A DNA stretch of 59,075 bases, taken from positions 1-59,075 of the forward strand of contig JBEKKT010000005.1 of NCBI GenBank assembly GCA_050010535.1, written 5' to 3'. Numbering within the stretch: the first letter of the stretch is position 1; every line of letters starts with the position of its first letter. The translations under genes were made by a program, and so were the position numbers. Below the pieces are notes generated by a model. It had not been told where the DNA came from. It searched no databases and saw only the letters and a program-made list of their open reading frames with translations. The stretch comes from JAJRAG01 sp050010535 (GTDB lineage Archaea; Thermoplasmatota; Thermoplasmata; Methanomassiliicoccales; JACIVX01). This document shows positions 17,601 through 26,616 of the stretch, one piece after another.

Positions 17601-18460
17601 TTGATATGACCGAAATCGTTACTGAGAACAAGAAGATCGTCACGACTTTGCCATCGGACATTAATCAGGTCAGCGTAGTCGTCAAGTACGATATCCTGAA
17701 GTACCTGCGTAGCAGGCGCCTGCTGGGCATAATTGCTATTGAAGCGCTGGTGCTCTTGCTCATAACGGCCCTTCCTCCCTTGCTTGGTCACCCATACTCT
17801 AGCGATGCCGATAGCTTCGTCAATACCTATGCAAGCTTCGTCACCATACTGGTGGTCATTGGTGCCACGCTTTTTGCGGGGGATGCCATTGTTTCCGAGT
17901 TCCAGAGCCACACTGGCTTTCTGCTATTTCCTAACCCCGTGAAAAGATGGGTGTTGCTGACGGGCAAGTTCATCGCATCCATGGGGGCCATGTTCCTGGT
18001 GCTATTCATCTACTATGGCGTTGCGCTCGGATTGGGACTAGCTATCACTGGTGGTTTCTCGACGCTCGGTGCAGAATCGCTGCTATTGGCGATGCTGTAT
18101 GCAGTGGCAGCTTTGGCCGTCGGTTACCTAATAAGCTCGGTAATGAAGGGTGCCACAGGCTCATTGATCCTCACCTTCGCCCTGTTCCTGTTCATCTTCA
18201 GCATCGTCACGCAAGTATTGAGCTTAGGCAATGTCGATCCATGGTTCATCCTAACCTTTGCCGGTGGGACAATCGGTTACATTACACAGGTGCCCTACCC
18301 CGTGAATAGCTCCAGCACAATCGGCAATGGGACGCGGACAATGACCTTGAACACCTTCATCCCAAATGTTGGGGTGTCCATGGCGGTGATGGTCGGCTAC
18401 ATCATACTGGCCTTGGTGCTGTCCCACTTCTTCTTCAAGAGAAGGGAGATGGTGGCATAG
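17597..18460 (+). CDS. ABC-2 type transporter permease
   Basis: A 287-residue membrane protein with six predicted transmembrane helices: one near residues 38-58, three in the centre, and two near the C terminus (last about 255-277). It has the ABC-2 layout, with a long soluble loop containing SSSTIGNGT between helices 5 and 6. It starts with GTG 17597 inside the stop of the ATPase gene, so the two make one two-gene exporter unit. The N-terminal 35 residues are cytoplasmic and polar. No substrate is implied by neighbours. Confidence 0.8.
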   Translation: MIDMTEIVTENKKIVTTLPSDINQVSVVVKYDILKYLRSRRLLGIIAIEALVLLLITALPPLLGHPYSSDADSFVNTYASFVTILVVIGATLFAGDAIVSEFQSHTGFLLFPNPVKRWVLLTGKFIASMGAMFLVLFIYYGVALGLGLAITGGFSTLGAESLLLAMLYAVAALAVGYLISSVMKGATGSLILTFALFLFIFSIVTQVLSLGNVDPWFILTFAGGTIGYITQVPYPVNSSSTIGNGTRTMTLNTFIPNVGVSMAVMVGYIILALVLSHFFFKRREMVA

Positions 18461-18468
18461 GCCGGAAA

Positions 18469-18490
18469 CCTTTTCCTTCTTTTCTTCTCT
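18469..18490 (+). terminator. Pyrimidine-rich tract after the ABC operon
   Basis: A T-rich run (CCTTTTCCTTCTTTTCTTCT) begins 8 bases after the permease stop. Archaeal terminators are often such oligo-T tracts without a hairpin. Confidence 0.35.
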
Positions 18491-18635
18491 ACCGCCCCTA
18501 TCCCTTATCTGTCAGAACGGTTAGAAACGGCGGACAACAAAGGACCTTGAAACGTCCTACATTGCCATGTTATAGCACGCCGGGGAGAGGACAAATCGAG
18601 GAATTGTCTACTACCCCCAGAAGGTGGTGAGAGGA

Positions 18636-19388
18636 GTGAAGATCGAACTAATACACATCGGCGATGAGTTGTTGACAGCTGAGATCGATCCCTATCCATC
18701 CCAGATGATTCGCATGATACGGGAGAGGGGAGCGAGCGTGAACATGGTCACTGTGATAGTGGATGACTTCTCTGAGATCACGAGAGTGCTCGACTTAGCA
18801 GGGAGATCGGGAGTAGACTTCCTGATAATCACAGGAGGCCTTGGGCCGACCCTGGATGACATCACCCGAAGCGCCGTCGCAGAATATCTCGGGGTCGAAA
18901 TGGAAGTGAGACAGGACGCGGTCGAGTGGCTAGTGGAAGCTGTCAGAAGGATGTACGGAAAGAAGCCAGTTCTCACAAATGAGGCACTGAGGATGGCGAC
19001 GATGCCTAAGGGGACGATTGCTTTGAAGAACATCACTGGCGCGGCTTGCGGGATCGAGGCAAAGAAGGAGAAGATGACGATATTCTGTCTGCCTGGCTTC
19101 CCCAAGGAGATGCTTCCGATGTTCCAGGAATACGTTCTGCCCAGAATCGAAAGCGACAACGTCTACGAGAAGGGGTTCAGGGCTTGGTTGGGCGAGACCA
19201 CGATGGAGCCGCTCTTCCAGAGAATCATAAGAGAATACCACGTGAGGATAGCGTCTCTGCCCGACGAGAACTGGCGGGAGAGTGGCAACAGGATTATAGT
19301 AAAGGGACAGAAGGAAGAGGTCGAGAAGGCCGTGGAAAAGCTCCAGAAGTTGTTGGCCGGGTCAAAAGACCAATTCGTCGACGAGTGA
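18636..19388 (+). CDS. CinA-like molybdopterin-binding-fold protein (COG1058)
   Basis: A 250-residue protein with the MoCF_biosynth/CinA N-terminal fold. It shows HIGDELL near the start, then IITGGLGPTLDD, then LPGFPKEMLPMF and a C-terminal domain with ASLPDENWRESGNRI. Bacterial CinA relatives act on ADP-ribose or NMN, but the amidase domain is missing here; archaeal forms are of unclear function. GTG 18636 is chosen as start because AAGGTGGTGA (18621-18630), close to the anti-Shine-Dalgarno complement, stands just before it; two GTG codons further up are also in frame. The gene converges with nmd3. Confidence 0.78.
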   Translation: MKIELIHIGDELLTAEIDPYPSQMIRMIRERGASVNMVTVIVDDFSEITRVLDLAGRSGVDFLIITGGLGPTLDDITRSAVAEYLGVEMEVRQDAVEWLVEAVRRMYGKKPVLTNEALRMATMPKGTIALKNITGAACGIEAKKEKMTIFCLPGFPKEMLPMFQEYVLPRIESDNVYEKGFRAWLGETTMEPLFQRIIREYHVRIASLPDENWRESGNRIIVKGQKEEVEKAVEKLQKLLAGSKDQFVDE

Positions 19389-19393
19389 CCTCA

Positions 19394-20440
19394 CTACTCC
19401 CTTGTCTGGCACGAATTTGGAAGCAGTAGAAGCTCACCTTCGTAAGGGAAGACCCTGACGCTCTCTCCCTTTCTCTTGAAACCCTGCGTCTTCTTAATCT
19501 CTACAGGCTTGAAATTCCGAGGATCCATCACCTCGAACTCCTTGTCGCTCTCGGTGAGAACGACGGCATCGAGCTCCTCGTTCCTGGTCCCCACGACCTT
19601 AGCGGATCTGAGGTCCGCATTGTTGATGTTCATCGACTCGTGCGTTCGCAGGTCGATCAGCCTTGTGCCCCGCGAGCCAATTCCACCGATCAGATACGGC
19701 CTGCCCGCCTGGATGATGGTGTCCCCTACCCTGTATGAAGGTAGCCTGACGAGGTACGTGACCCTGAATATTTCCTTCCCATCCTTCTGGCCGAGGAGGC
19801 TCGAAGATTCCTTCACCTCGGCCCCGTACTTCTCTGCGACCTCCCTCGATAGTGACTTGCCCAAGGAGTTTGAGGAAAGATAGATATCGAGACCGCCGTG
19901 CATCTCCTCGACCTTCGAGATGAACATGTCCCGACTGCTCTTCGACGCGTGGTCGACTCTCGCCTCGATCTCGCTCAGGATCTGTTCCTTCTCCTCGTCG
20001 GAGAACTTCCTCCCTCTGGTTCGTACCTGGAGTATCGATTCGTAGTAGGAACCCATTATCTTGCTGCACCTGGGACAAACGCCTCTCTTCAGGCGGACTA
20101 CCGTTTCAAGATGCTCGTCGACGTGGAGGTCCAGGTATTTCACCTTTGAATCGATCGCAACCAAGAAGTTCTTGCTGTCTTGCGGACGGATTTCGGCCTT
20201 GGTCCCCTCTATCCTCGCCCCCTTCCTCAGAACAATAGACCTCACGGCCGCCTCCTCGACGGCATCCTCGACAGAGCTGAACTTGATCCACTTTCCGCCG
20301 ATCAGGAACTCTTCGCAGTGAGCGCACTCGAGCAGGTCGACGTACTCAGGCACGCTCGTGAAATTGTTGTTTTTGAGGAAGCACTCAATGCAAAGATTCT
20401 CATACGTCGGGCCTTCGCGCCCGCATCGAACACAGAACAT
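19394..20440 (-). CDS. nmd3: Nmd3-family ribosome-associated protein
   Basis: A 348-residue archaeal Nmd3. The N-terminal zinc sites are CVRCG and CIEC, then CAHC, and CPRCS near residue 118. The C-terminal part has the eIF5A-like and OB-like strands (YRVGDTIIQAG, YLIGGIGSRGTRLIDL). In eukaryotes Nmd3 is the export adaptor of the 60S subunit; the archaeal form lacks the export tail and is thought to act on the large subunit. It is last in the minus-strand unit mcm - DUF424 - nmd3, starting one base after the DUF424 stop with GGTGAGG ahead. The linkage of nmd3 to DUF424 recurs in archaea. Confidence 0.88.
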   Translation of the reverse strand: MFCVRCGREGPTYENLCIECFLKNNNFTSVPEYVDLLECAHCEEFLIGGKWIKFSSVEDAVEEAAVRSIVLRKGARIEGTKAEIRPQDSKNFLVAIDSKVKYLDLHVDEHLETVVRLKRGVCPRCSKIMGSYYESILQVRTRGRKFSDEEKEQILSEIEARVDHASKSSRDMFISKVEEMHGGLDIYLSSNSLGKSLSREVAEKYGAEVKESSSLLGQKDGKEIFRVTYLVRLPSYRVGDTIIQAGRPYLIGGIGSRGTRLIDLRTHESMNINNADLRSAKVVGTRNEELDAVVLTESDKEFEVMDPRNFKPVEIKKTQGFKRKGESVRVFPYEGELLLLPNSCQTRE

Positions 20441-20441
20441 C

Positions 20442-20735
20442 CTACATCCTCACCATCTGGGCGTGAGGGACGCCGGCTATTCTCAGTACACAATCTTCGT
20501 TGATATAGTTATGCTTGGCGGCGATGCTGATGGTTCTCTTTCCCACAAGATTCGCTATCGTGGCAATGGACAGTCTGTTCAACAACTTCTCCTCGTCCGC
20601 ATCCTCACCTTCGTAGAAACAGGAGGCCACTTCGAGCCGCAGTTCGCCGTCCCTGAGCACCTTTCCTATCAGATCTTTGTCGCAGGCGGCGACCACGATC
20701 TCTCCCCCGATCCGGTGCACCCTGACAGTGATCAA
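20442..20735 (-). CDS. DUF424 family protein (COG2412)
   Basis: A 97-residue archaeal protein of unknown function. It matches DUF424: VRVHRIGGEIVVAACDKDLIGK at the start, LEVASCFYEG in the middle, and ANLVGKRTISIAA near the C terminus. The start is TTG 20735, one base after the MCM stop, with GGAGG six bases ahead, so it is translated from the mcm message. It is regularly found beside nmd3, suggesting a role in translation or ribosome assembly; that is inference. Confidence 0.8.
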   Translation of the reverse strand: MITVRVHRIGGEIVVAACDKDLIGKVLRDGELRLEVASCFYEGEDADEEKLLNRLSIATIANLVGKRTISIAAKHNYINEDCVLRIAGVPHAQMVRM

Positions 20736-20736
20736 C

Positions 20737-23700
20737 TCAGCCCTCCGATGCCAGCTTGTAGTACCCTGGTGAGGGGGAGTAGACCTCGCCGGAGGTGCTC
20801 AGACGCTTCAGGAGTATCATCACCCTGTCCTCCGGGATGCCCTCGGCCTCGGCATTCTGGACCAGCATTTCTATCGCCACCCCCTTCTTCTGATCTGCCA
20901 TGTCGGATATGAGCTTCCTCAAGACCGATATCTGCTCCCGCTGCGACTTGCTGGTGCCGGTCGTTATTATGTCGATGTCGAACCTGCCTGCCTCCCTGGC
21001 GATCTTGCTCAGGTAGTACTCCACGATCCTCACGGCGCGGTTCGCGTCCTCGGGCGTGACGAGGCCACTCAGACGGACCCTCGCGCTCGCCTCGGACAGG
21101 CGCACGAACGCCTCGAGCTGCCTAGCCGTAATCGGAACGGACGATCCTTCCGGCTCCCCCTGCTTCCTGATTCGCAGGTAGTAGTCGTGGATGATCTTCA
21201 TGGCCTCGTCCGTCAGGACCGGCGTGAAACGTTTCGAGTAAGCTACATACTTCCTGAAGAACTCCCTGGAGAATATAGGGGCCATCACGCTCGTTTCCTC
21301 GATGATCCTTTCCACTGGCAGGCCTTCCACTTCGCTCGGGTCCGCGTATCTCCTGATCTGACCCCTCCTGTGCGCCATCAGTATGTGATCTGTGATCTTC
21401 GCGTCGAGCTCCGCATCCGGCTTGTCAGTCATCGCGAATATGAGATCGAATCTTGAAAGAAGGACCGGAGGGAGGTTTATCTGGTCTGCGATCAGCTGGT
21501 GCTCCTCGAACCTCCCGTACTTCGGGTTCGCCGCCCCGAGTATCGAGCAGCGACACTGGAGCGTCGCCGTTATCCCGGCCTTCGCGACAGTGACGGTCTG
21601 GCTTTCCATGGCTTCGTGCATCGCACTTCGGTCATAGTCCTCCATCTTGTCGAGCTCATCAACGGCGGCAAGTCCCTTGTCTGCAAGGACGAGCGCGCCC
21701 GCCTCGAGGGTCCACCTTCCCTCGCCAAAGTCGTCCTTCACCGCAGCCGCGGTGTTGTGGACGAGGAAGCCGTTCGCAACGAAGGCATGGCTGTCTTCGA
21801 CTGTGAGATCGTAGACGTGCGGTGGGAGGTCTGCTGTTGTATTTTTCTTGCACGTAACCTCGACCCAACGTGCATTCCCCGATGAACCAGGGCTCCCACC
21901 TGTTCCGGACGCGTATGAGAGCAATCTGTCCCCCACGGCAACGTCCGATGCTCTGACCCAACCGGCAGTCCCTCCGTTCGATCTAGCCATCAATCGGGTC
22001 TCCGGTGTAAGAGAAATCCTTTCACCCGACAATCCCTCCAACTCCACAAGAAATGAAGGGGTATCGATTCTCCAAATGGCCTTCAAGTTCTTGCGCTCGA
22101 TGCCGCCGTCTGGTGTCATCGAGGCGACCTTCTGGCTATTTGTCTCCTGCCTCCAAACGCCTCTCTTGACTTGGCTTGGAGAGGTCAGCCTTTCCTCTGC
22201 GAACTCCCCGATCCGGACCTCCTTCCCGTCGACTTCGATCCTCGTGTCCGGGGCCACGCACAATCCTGCCGCCGAGGACCCCTTTCCGGAGGCGTATATC
22301 CCTCTCGGGGCCAGCTCAGCCATGTATCTGAGAAGCTGGCTGTTGTGAGAGATGATCGTGTTCGTGACGAAGTTATGAGTCTCCTCGACCTCAAGATCGT
22401 AGACCCATTTCGCCCTGGTCGGGATCTCCTCCTTCGAGACCAATTCGTCCCAATCCAGCCCCCTACCAGCGCCACCCATATGGTCGGCTCCGACCGTCCC
22501 TGGGCCAAGGGCCACGGCTATGCATGTGCCAACAGGTATCTTCGAGACGCTCCTTGGGGTGATCCAGTTGGCGTTCTGAACAAATAGCGGGTGCGTTGGG
22601 GTGACGGTGAGGTTCCGGCCTTCTTTGGTTCTCAGCTTCACGATCCGCTTCGGGGCTCGACGCTTCCACACCCTGATCGCCCTTCCCGTCTCCATCACGC
22701 CTCGGGAGGAGAACGTCATGACCGCGATGTCTACATCGGCATAGACGCCGTCGTCCACCTCCTTGCTCCCATTCTTCCTTAGAGCCTCATCCACGACCTG
22801 ACGGATCCGCCGCACGGACCCGTCCGGCATCATCACCTCGGCATCCCCGGTCACGCACTTCGCGACGCCGGGGTCACCGACCAAGAGGACGTGTATGTCG
22901 CCCCTGATCCGTGTCCCGTCATCCAGCTCCTTCGAGACTCCGCCGAACAGCTGAAGCGCGATCGCCTCCTTCTCGACGTCGTAACCGTATATAGTCGGAG
23001 AGATCGACGCGATTATCTTGTTGAATATGTCCGGGCTCTTCGCCTCGGCCAATATCTTCTGCTTGTCCTCCTCTTCTATCAATATCTCCTCGTACTCGTG
23101 CTCTTGGAACTCGACGGAAACTATGTCGAGGTTGATGTCGAACAGTGTGGACTTCGCGACTGGACCTTTCTGGACCGAGTGGAGTATCCCGTTCAAGATG
23201 ACCCTGTACCCTGGGAAGATCTTCCCGGCGATGTCGTCCTCGAGATAACCTACCAGCCGCTCCGGCTGGGCGCCGCCCCTAAGGCCCTCCGGGCTCTCCT
23301 GAATCTCTATCTTCTGAGTGTCCACGTAATGCGAGTCCTCGGTCAGAAGCTTAAACTTAGTAGTGCCAGCCGAACGCCCGCAGCCGTCCTGTTCTTTGTA
23401 GCACTCGAGAGGCTCCTTGAAGAACATGCCCTCCTGCGGCTCCTTGATTATCGCATGGCAGCGCATGCACTGGAAGAAGGCGGCCGTTATCTTCGGCCGC
23501 ACCTCGGTTGCTTTCCTCACGAGACCTTCGACCGATAAGAACTTCCCCAGGTGCTTGCTCCTGAGTTTCCTTATCTCGACCCTACTGTCCCTCGGAAGCT
23601 CGATTATCCGAAGGTGGATCTCCGCTCCCTCCCTGCTTGGCGGGATGAACTTCTTGATCGTCTGTTCCCCGTTCCACAGTACCTTGTTTGGATGCTGCAG

Positions 23701-23874
23701 GAGATAGTCTGCCATGTCAGGATCGAACTGATCGAGGTCGGAGTAAGAGACGTTGACGCTTCTCTGCTCTGGATAATGATCGGATACGTCGATGACCTTC
23801 GACCTGTAGTCGGCAGTCTCGAAAAACTCCTCCCATCGAGCCAGTAAATCCTCGTCAGTGTACTCCGCAGCCAA
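20737..23874 (-). CDS. mcm: MCM replicative helicase containing two mini-inteins
   Basis: The precursor is 1045 residues. Removing both inteins leaves 704, the normal size of archaeal MCM. The N-terminal part holds a zinc site (CMRC at 136-139, then C158 and C165) and the VEGLVRK strand. The ATPase begins with Walker A GDPGVAK, interrupted by intein 1 (residues 340-511) directly before the conserved Ser-Gln (SQLLRY). After 27 residues intein 2 (539-707) is inserted in GSSAAGL/TAAAVKDD. Downstream come Walker B LVLADKGLAAVDELDKM, sensor 1 GAANPKYGRF and the arginine-finger segment LLSRFDLIF, then a winged helix. The helicase unwinds DNA 3'-5' at forks. TTG 23874 has GGGGGAGG six bases upstream. 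DUF424 and nmd3 follow in the operon. Confidence 0.93.
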   Translation of the reverse strand: MAAEYTDEDLLARWEEFFETADYRSKVIDVSDHYPEQRSVNVSYSDLDQFDPDMADYLLQHPNKVLWNGEQTIKKFIPPSREGAEIHLRIIELPRDSRVEIRKLRSKHLGKFLSVEGLVRKATEVRPKITAAFFQCMRCHAIIKEPQEGMFFKEPLECYKEQDGCGRSAGTTKFKLLTEDSHYVDTQKIEIQESPEGLRGGAQPERLVGYLEDDIAGKIFPGYRVILNGILHSVQKGPVAKSTLFDINLDIVSVEFQEHEYEEILIEEEDKQKILAEAKSPDIFNKIIASISPTIYGYDVEKEAIALQLFGGVSKELDDGTRIRGDIHVLLVGDPGVAKCVTGDAEVMMPDGSVRRIRQVVDEALRKNGSKEVDDGVYADVDIAVMTFSSRGVMETGRAIRVWKRRAPKRIVKLRTKEGRNLTVTPTHPLFVQNANWITPRSVSKIPVGTCIAVALGPGTVGADHMGGAGRGLDWDELVSKEEIPTRAKWVYDLEVEETHNFVTNTIISHNSQLLRYMAELAPRGIYASGKGSSAAGLCVAPDTRIEVDGKEVRIGEFAEERLTSPSQVKRGVWRQETNSQKVASMTPDGGIERKNLKAIWRIDTPSFLVELEGLSGERISLTPETRLMARSNGGTAGWVRASDVAVGDRLLSYASGTGGSPGSSGNARWVEVTCKKNTTADLPPHVYDLTVEDSHAFVANGFLVHNTAAAVKDDFGEGRWTLEAGALVLADKGLAAVDELDKMEDYDRSAMHEAMESQTVTVAKAGITATLQCRCSILGAANPKYGRFEEHQLIADQINLPPVLLSRFDLIFAMTDKPDAELDAKITDHILMAHRRGQIRRYADPSEVEGLPVERIIEETSVMAPIFSREFFRKYVAYSKRFTPVLTDEAMKIIHDYYLRIRKQGEPEGSSVPITARQLEAFVRLSEASARVRLSGLVTPEDANRAVRIVEYYLSKIAREAGRFDIDIITTGTSKSQREQISVLRKLISDMADQKKGVAIEMLVQNAEAEGIPEDRVMILLKRLSTSGEVYSPSPGYYKLASEG
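21754..22260 (-). mobile_element. Mini-intein 2 in MCM
   Basis: Residues 539-707, 169 amino acids. It begins CVAPDTRIEVDG and ends HVYDLTVEDSHAFVANG then LVHN, followed by threonine. There is no endonuclease domain. Block B reads SLTPETRLMA: the usual histidine of TxxH is replaced by threonine. It lies only 27 extein residues after intein 1, in the MCM ATPase core. Confidence 0.88.
22342..22857 (-). mobile_element. Mini-intein 1 in MCM, at the Walker A loop
   Basis: Residues 340-511 of the precursor, 172 amino acids. It begins Cys-Val-Thr-Gly-Asp-Ala (block A) and has block B TVTPTHPLF with the TxxH motif. It ends WVYDLEVEETHNFVTNT (block F) and ISHN (block G), followed by serine as the first downstream residue. 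No LAGLIDADG endonuclease is present. Insertion after GDPGVAK disrupts the ATP-binding loop, so MCM is inactive until splicing. Confidence 0.9.
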
Positions 23875-23972
23875 GAATTGCCTCCCCCTCGCGAAGCATC
23901 GCTCGTGGCGACGTTCCCCCGAAAGTCGGGGACGTATAGAAGGCTATCCTCTACTTTAGTCTTACCGCCACC

Positions 23973-24479
23973 TCACTGGCAGTACTCCAGTTGTATCCTC
24001 ACTACCTCTTCGCTCGTTTCGGCCGAGGAGTACCTGTCGAGCGGCTCTTGATTCAATTTGATGAACTGCTCCCCCCAGGAGAACTTCGAGAGCGTCTTCT
24101 CGGCTTCTTCCTTAAACCCCAAGATATAAAGTGCCGCGCTGAACGCCTCGACGCTGCTGAGCTTCAAGGGCTTCCCCCAATTGACTGGATTTGCTGCAAG
24201 AAGATATGGAAGCGCTCTTTGAGCGACGTCGTCCCTCACCTTTGGGAAGGTTTCAATGTTTTTCCACGAAAGGTCGAGGACCACTAGGCCATGCTCCTTC
24301 GCCCTCTGTGCGTCTTCCCTTGATAGAGCCTTCTCGGCCATCGGATTCAATACAATGCTGCCGTGGGGAATCCTCTTCAATGAAGGAATCAACTCGGCAA
24401 GCTTAAAGCGGACCATCTTTCTGGCGGTGCACTTCTTTGGATCGCACTGCCCTTCGTTATAAACGTACAGCAAGACCAT
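23973..24479 (-). CDS. tsr3: Tsr3-like 18S/16S rRNA aminocarboxypropyltransferase (DUF367)
   Basis: A 168-residue protein matching the Tsr3 family. Hallmarks are DPKKCTARKM near the start, LNPMAEKALSREDAQRA, GLVVLDLSW, RALPYLLAANPVNWGKP and KLSSVEAFSAALYILGF. The enzyme transfers an aminocarboxypropyl group from SAM to a conserved small-subunit rRNA residue during ribosome maturation. It lies just upstream of the mcm - DUF424 - nmd3 unit, on the same strand with a gap of 98 bases, so the group mixes replication with ribosome biogenesis. A TATA-like ATATTTATTC lies about 30 bases before the ATG. Confidence 0.88.
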   Translation of the reverse strand: MVLLYVYNEGQCDPKKCTARKMVRFKLAELIPSLKRIPHGSIVLNPMAEKALSREDAQRAKEHGLVVLDLSWKNIETFPKVRDDVAQRALPYLLAANPVNWGKPLKLSSVEAFSAALYILGFKEEAEKTLSKFSWGEQFIKLNQEPLDRYSSAETSEEVVRIQLEYCQ

Positions 24480-24539
24480 TTCGACTCTTGAACAGGCGAC
24501 AAGAGAATAAATATTTCCGTTCCGTCATCGAATGTCGAG

Positions 24540-25772
24540 TCATTGCGCAAGCGAAGATGATTCCTGGGATTTCCCCCTCGCTTCTCTTCTCATAATTATG
24601 AAAAGCGGCAGCGATACGATCTCGGCGATCAACACGAAGACCACTATGCAGGTCACCGAGAACTCGTACATCAGTCCCATCGCGGCGCTTCCGACAAACC
24701 ATGAGGCACCGTATGCTGTGTTGAATATGCCGTAGGCGAATCCCCGGCGGGACGTCGGAGTCATGTCGGCGATGGCGGCACGCATGATCGTCTCGTGGAT
24801 GCCCATGACGGCGCCCCAGAGCATCACCCCGGCGAGAGCCAGCCCGAAGCTGCTCGTGAAGGAGAGAAGAGGGATCGGGACAGTGAGGAAAGGTATCATG
24901 ACAAGAGCGCGTATCCCAATTTTGTCGTACGTTCTGCCGATTATGAGGGCCACGAGTCCATCCACTCCCATCGCAATGGCATAGAAGATTGGGATGTCTA
25001 CATCCGACACTATCGATTTCACGCTGAGATGATAGGATATCAGTTGGAAGTTCGCAAACCCAATCACCGTCACGATTATGAAGCCCATGTAAAGCCAGAA
25101 AATCCGAGGCAGCTTTCCTTTGCCCACTGTCTCCCTCTTGCTATCCACGTTCTCGAGCTTCTCCGGGGAGGGCACTTTAATCCTCGCGACGAGAAGAATG
25201 GCGATCATCAAGATGAATGGTATCCACAGAAGGGTGAACCCTTCCCGGTATCCGCCGGTGACGAGGAAAACGACAGAGAATAGAAGGGGACCGATTATCG
25301 CTCCGATTTGGTCTAGCGCCTCGTGGATCCCGAACCCCCATCCCCTTCCGACTTGCTTAGTTGCGTGGGATAGAATCGCATCTCTTGACGGGGAGCGCAT
25401 CGCCTTTCCGACACGCTCTGAGATAAGGAGGACGGCAACCAGCTCCCAGCGACCTGCGAATGCAATCAAAGGTATCGATACGATGAGCCCATAGCCGAGA
25501 ATCGTCATTGTCCAGTACCGTTCAGTTCGATCTGCTACATATCCGGAAAATAAACGCAGGGCGTATCCGAAGAATTCTCCGGCGCCAGCAACGAATCCGA
25601 CCACAGCGGAACTAGCACCAAGGATAGCAAGATACGGGCCGGTGATGCTCCTCGCACCTTCGTACGAGATGTCGCCAAGAAGGCTGACTATCCCCATCAG
25701 CACTATGACCTGCATCGCCAGTCTCTTTCGACTGGAGCTATTCTCTGATTTGTTGTCCTGCGGTTCCATCAT
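24540..25772 (-). CDS. Major facilitator superfamily transporter
   Basis: A 410-residue protein with about 12 transmembrane helices. The loop after helix 2 reads GYVADRTERYWTM, a form of the MFS motif GxLaDrxGrr. A similar loop, GRTYDKIGIRALVMI, occurs in the second half. SERVGKAMRSPSRDA and GWGFGIHEALDQIGAIIGP are typical of a group of uncharacterised archaeal and bacterial MFS permeases. The substrate is unknown. ATG 25772 is used; a GTG two codons upstream is also open. It is a single gene, upstream of the RDD gene in the opposite direction. Confidence 0.8.
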   Translation of the reverse strand: MMEPQDNKSENSSSRKRLAMQVIVLMGIVSLLGDISYEGARSITGPYLAILGASSAVVGFVAGAGEFFGYALRLFSGYVADRTERYWTMTILGYGLIVSIPLIAFAGRWELVAVLLISERVGKAMRSPSRDAILSHATKQVGRGWGFGIHEALDQIGAIIGPLLFSVVFLVTGGYREGFTLLWIPFILMIAILLVARIKVPSPEKLENVDSKRETVGKGKLPRIFWLYMGFIIVTVIGFANFQLISYHLSVKSIVSDVDIPIFYAIAMGVDGLVALIIGRTYDKIGIRALVMIPFLTVPIPLLSFTSSFGLALAGVMLWGAVMGIHETIMRAAIADMTPTSRRGFAYGIFNTAYGASWFVGSAAMGLMYEFSVTCIVVFVLIAEIVSLPLFIIMRREARGKSQESSSLAQ

Positions 25773-25999
25773 GCTCACTTAATGCTGAGAGGTACTCTGA
25801 GGTATCAGGATAGACTGGAAAGGCGTTAAGTTTAACTAATCGGTAGAAGCTAGACCGAAGCGCCACGATGATGATAAACCCAGCACTGACCGAATGACGA
25901 AAGACGGGCGAGCTGAGTGGCTCACAAGTAGTCACAGGTCATTCGAGCATGCCTTGGACAGCAAGACTTATTATCGAGACCTGACAATATGCTTTCCCG

Positions 26000-26536
26000 G
26001 TGGATGGGATGCCTACAGGATTTGATCTTATAGAGCACAGCAGCACGTTGAGAAGGCACTGGCTGAGAAGGCTCGCGGCGGCTTTCGTCGACGTCGTGAT
26101 TATATTCGTTCCGATGAGACTTGCCATCTTCTTTGTGAACGCACCTTATCAAGACATCGTCGCTGGCGTTCTGTCAGGTGCTGTCTGGTTCGTCTACAGC
26201 GGTCTGCTTGAAGGCGCCTACGGGAATACCCTGGGCAAATGGTTCTTTGATCTTAAGGTCGTCTCTTTGAAGGAGAAGAAGTCCTTTCATCAAACCTTCG
26301 CGCGGAGTGTTCCGAAGTTCTTCTGGTATGTCTTCCTTCCCTTTGATGTCGTCATTGGTCTTGCGATGGAGGGTGATCCACGACAGAGATGGTCCGACAC
26401 GGTGGCGAGGACGACCGTTTTGTTCCGCAAGTCTGAGGCTTCAAAAATCAAGGAACGTGGACAGCCAGTCAGAAATTTCGCAAAGAGCGATGGGGATGAA
26501 CAAGGTGCGTCTCTGAGAACTGTGCCAGACCACTAG
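26000..26536 (+). CDS. RDD-family membrane protein
   Basis: A 178-residue protein with the RDD domain. RRLAAAFVDVVIIF is the first helix with its Arg/Asp pair, a second helix follows at about 50-72, and GNTLGKWFFDLKVV is the family's conserved segment, followed by RSVPKFFWYVFLPFD and RQRWSDTVARTTVL. Function of RDD proteins is mostly unknown; some act as antiporters. The start is GTG 26000: a TATA-like CTTATTAT centred near 25970 predicts transcription from about 26000, a leaderless mRNA. An ATG three codons later is the alternative. The last 30 residues are polar and disordered. It converges with the pilin gene. Confidence 0.75.
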   Translation: MDGMPTGFDLIEHSSTLRRHWLRRLAAAFVDVVIIFVPMRLAIFFVNAPYQDIVAGVLSGAVWFVYSGLLEGAYGNTLGKWFFDLKVVSLKEKKSFHQTFARSVPKFFWYVFLPFDVVIGLAMEGDPRQRWSDTVARTTVLFRKSEASKIKERGQPVRNFAKSDGDEQGASLRTVPDH

Positions 26537-26616
26537 ATAGGGTCGCCTCTCCTAACAGGATTCGATAGAAATAAGAAAAATGTAAAATAAAATGGTTTTG
26601 AGGTCGTTCGATGCAC

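Noticed and set aside
21754..22857. Homing endonuclease inside the MCM inteins
   Set aside because: Both are under 175 residues and have no LAGLIDADG motif.
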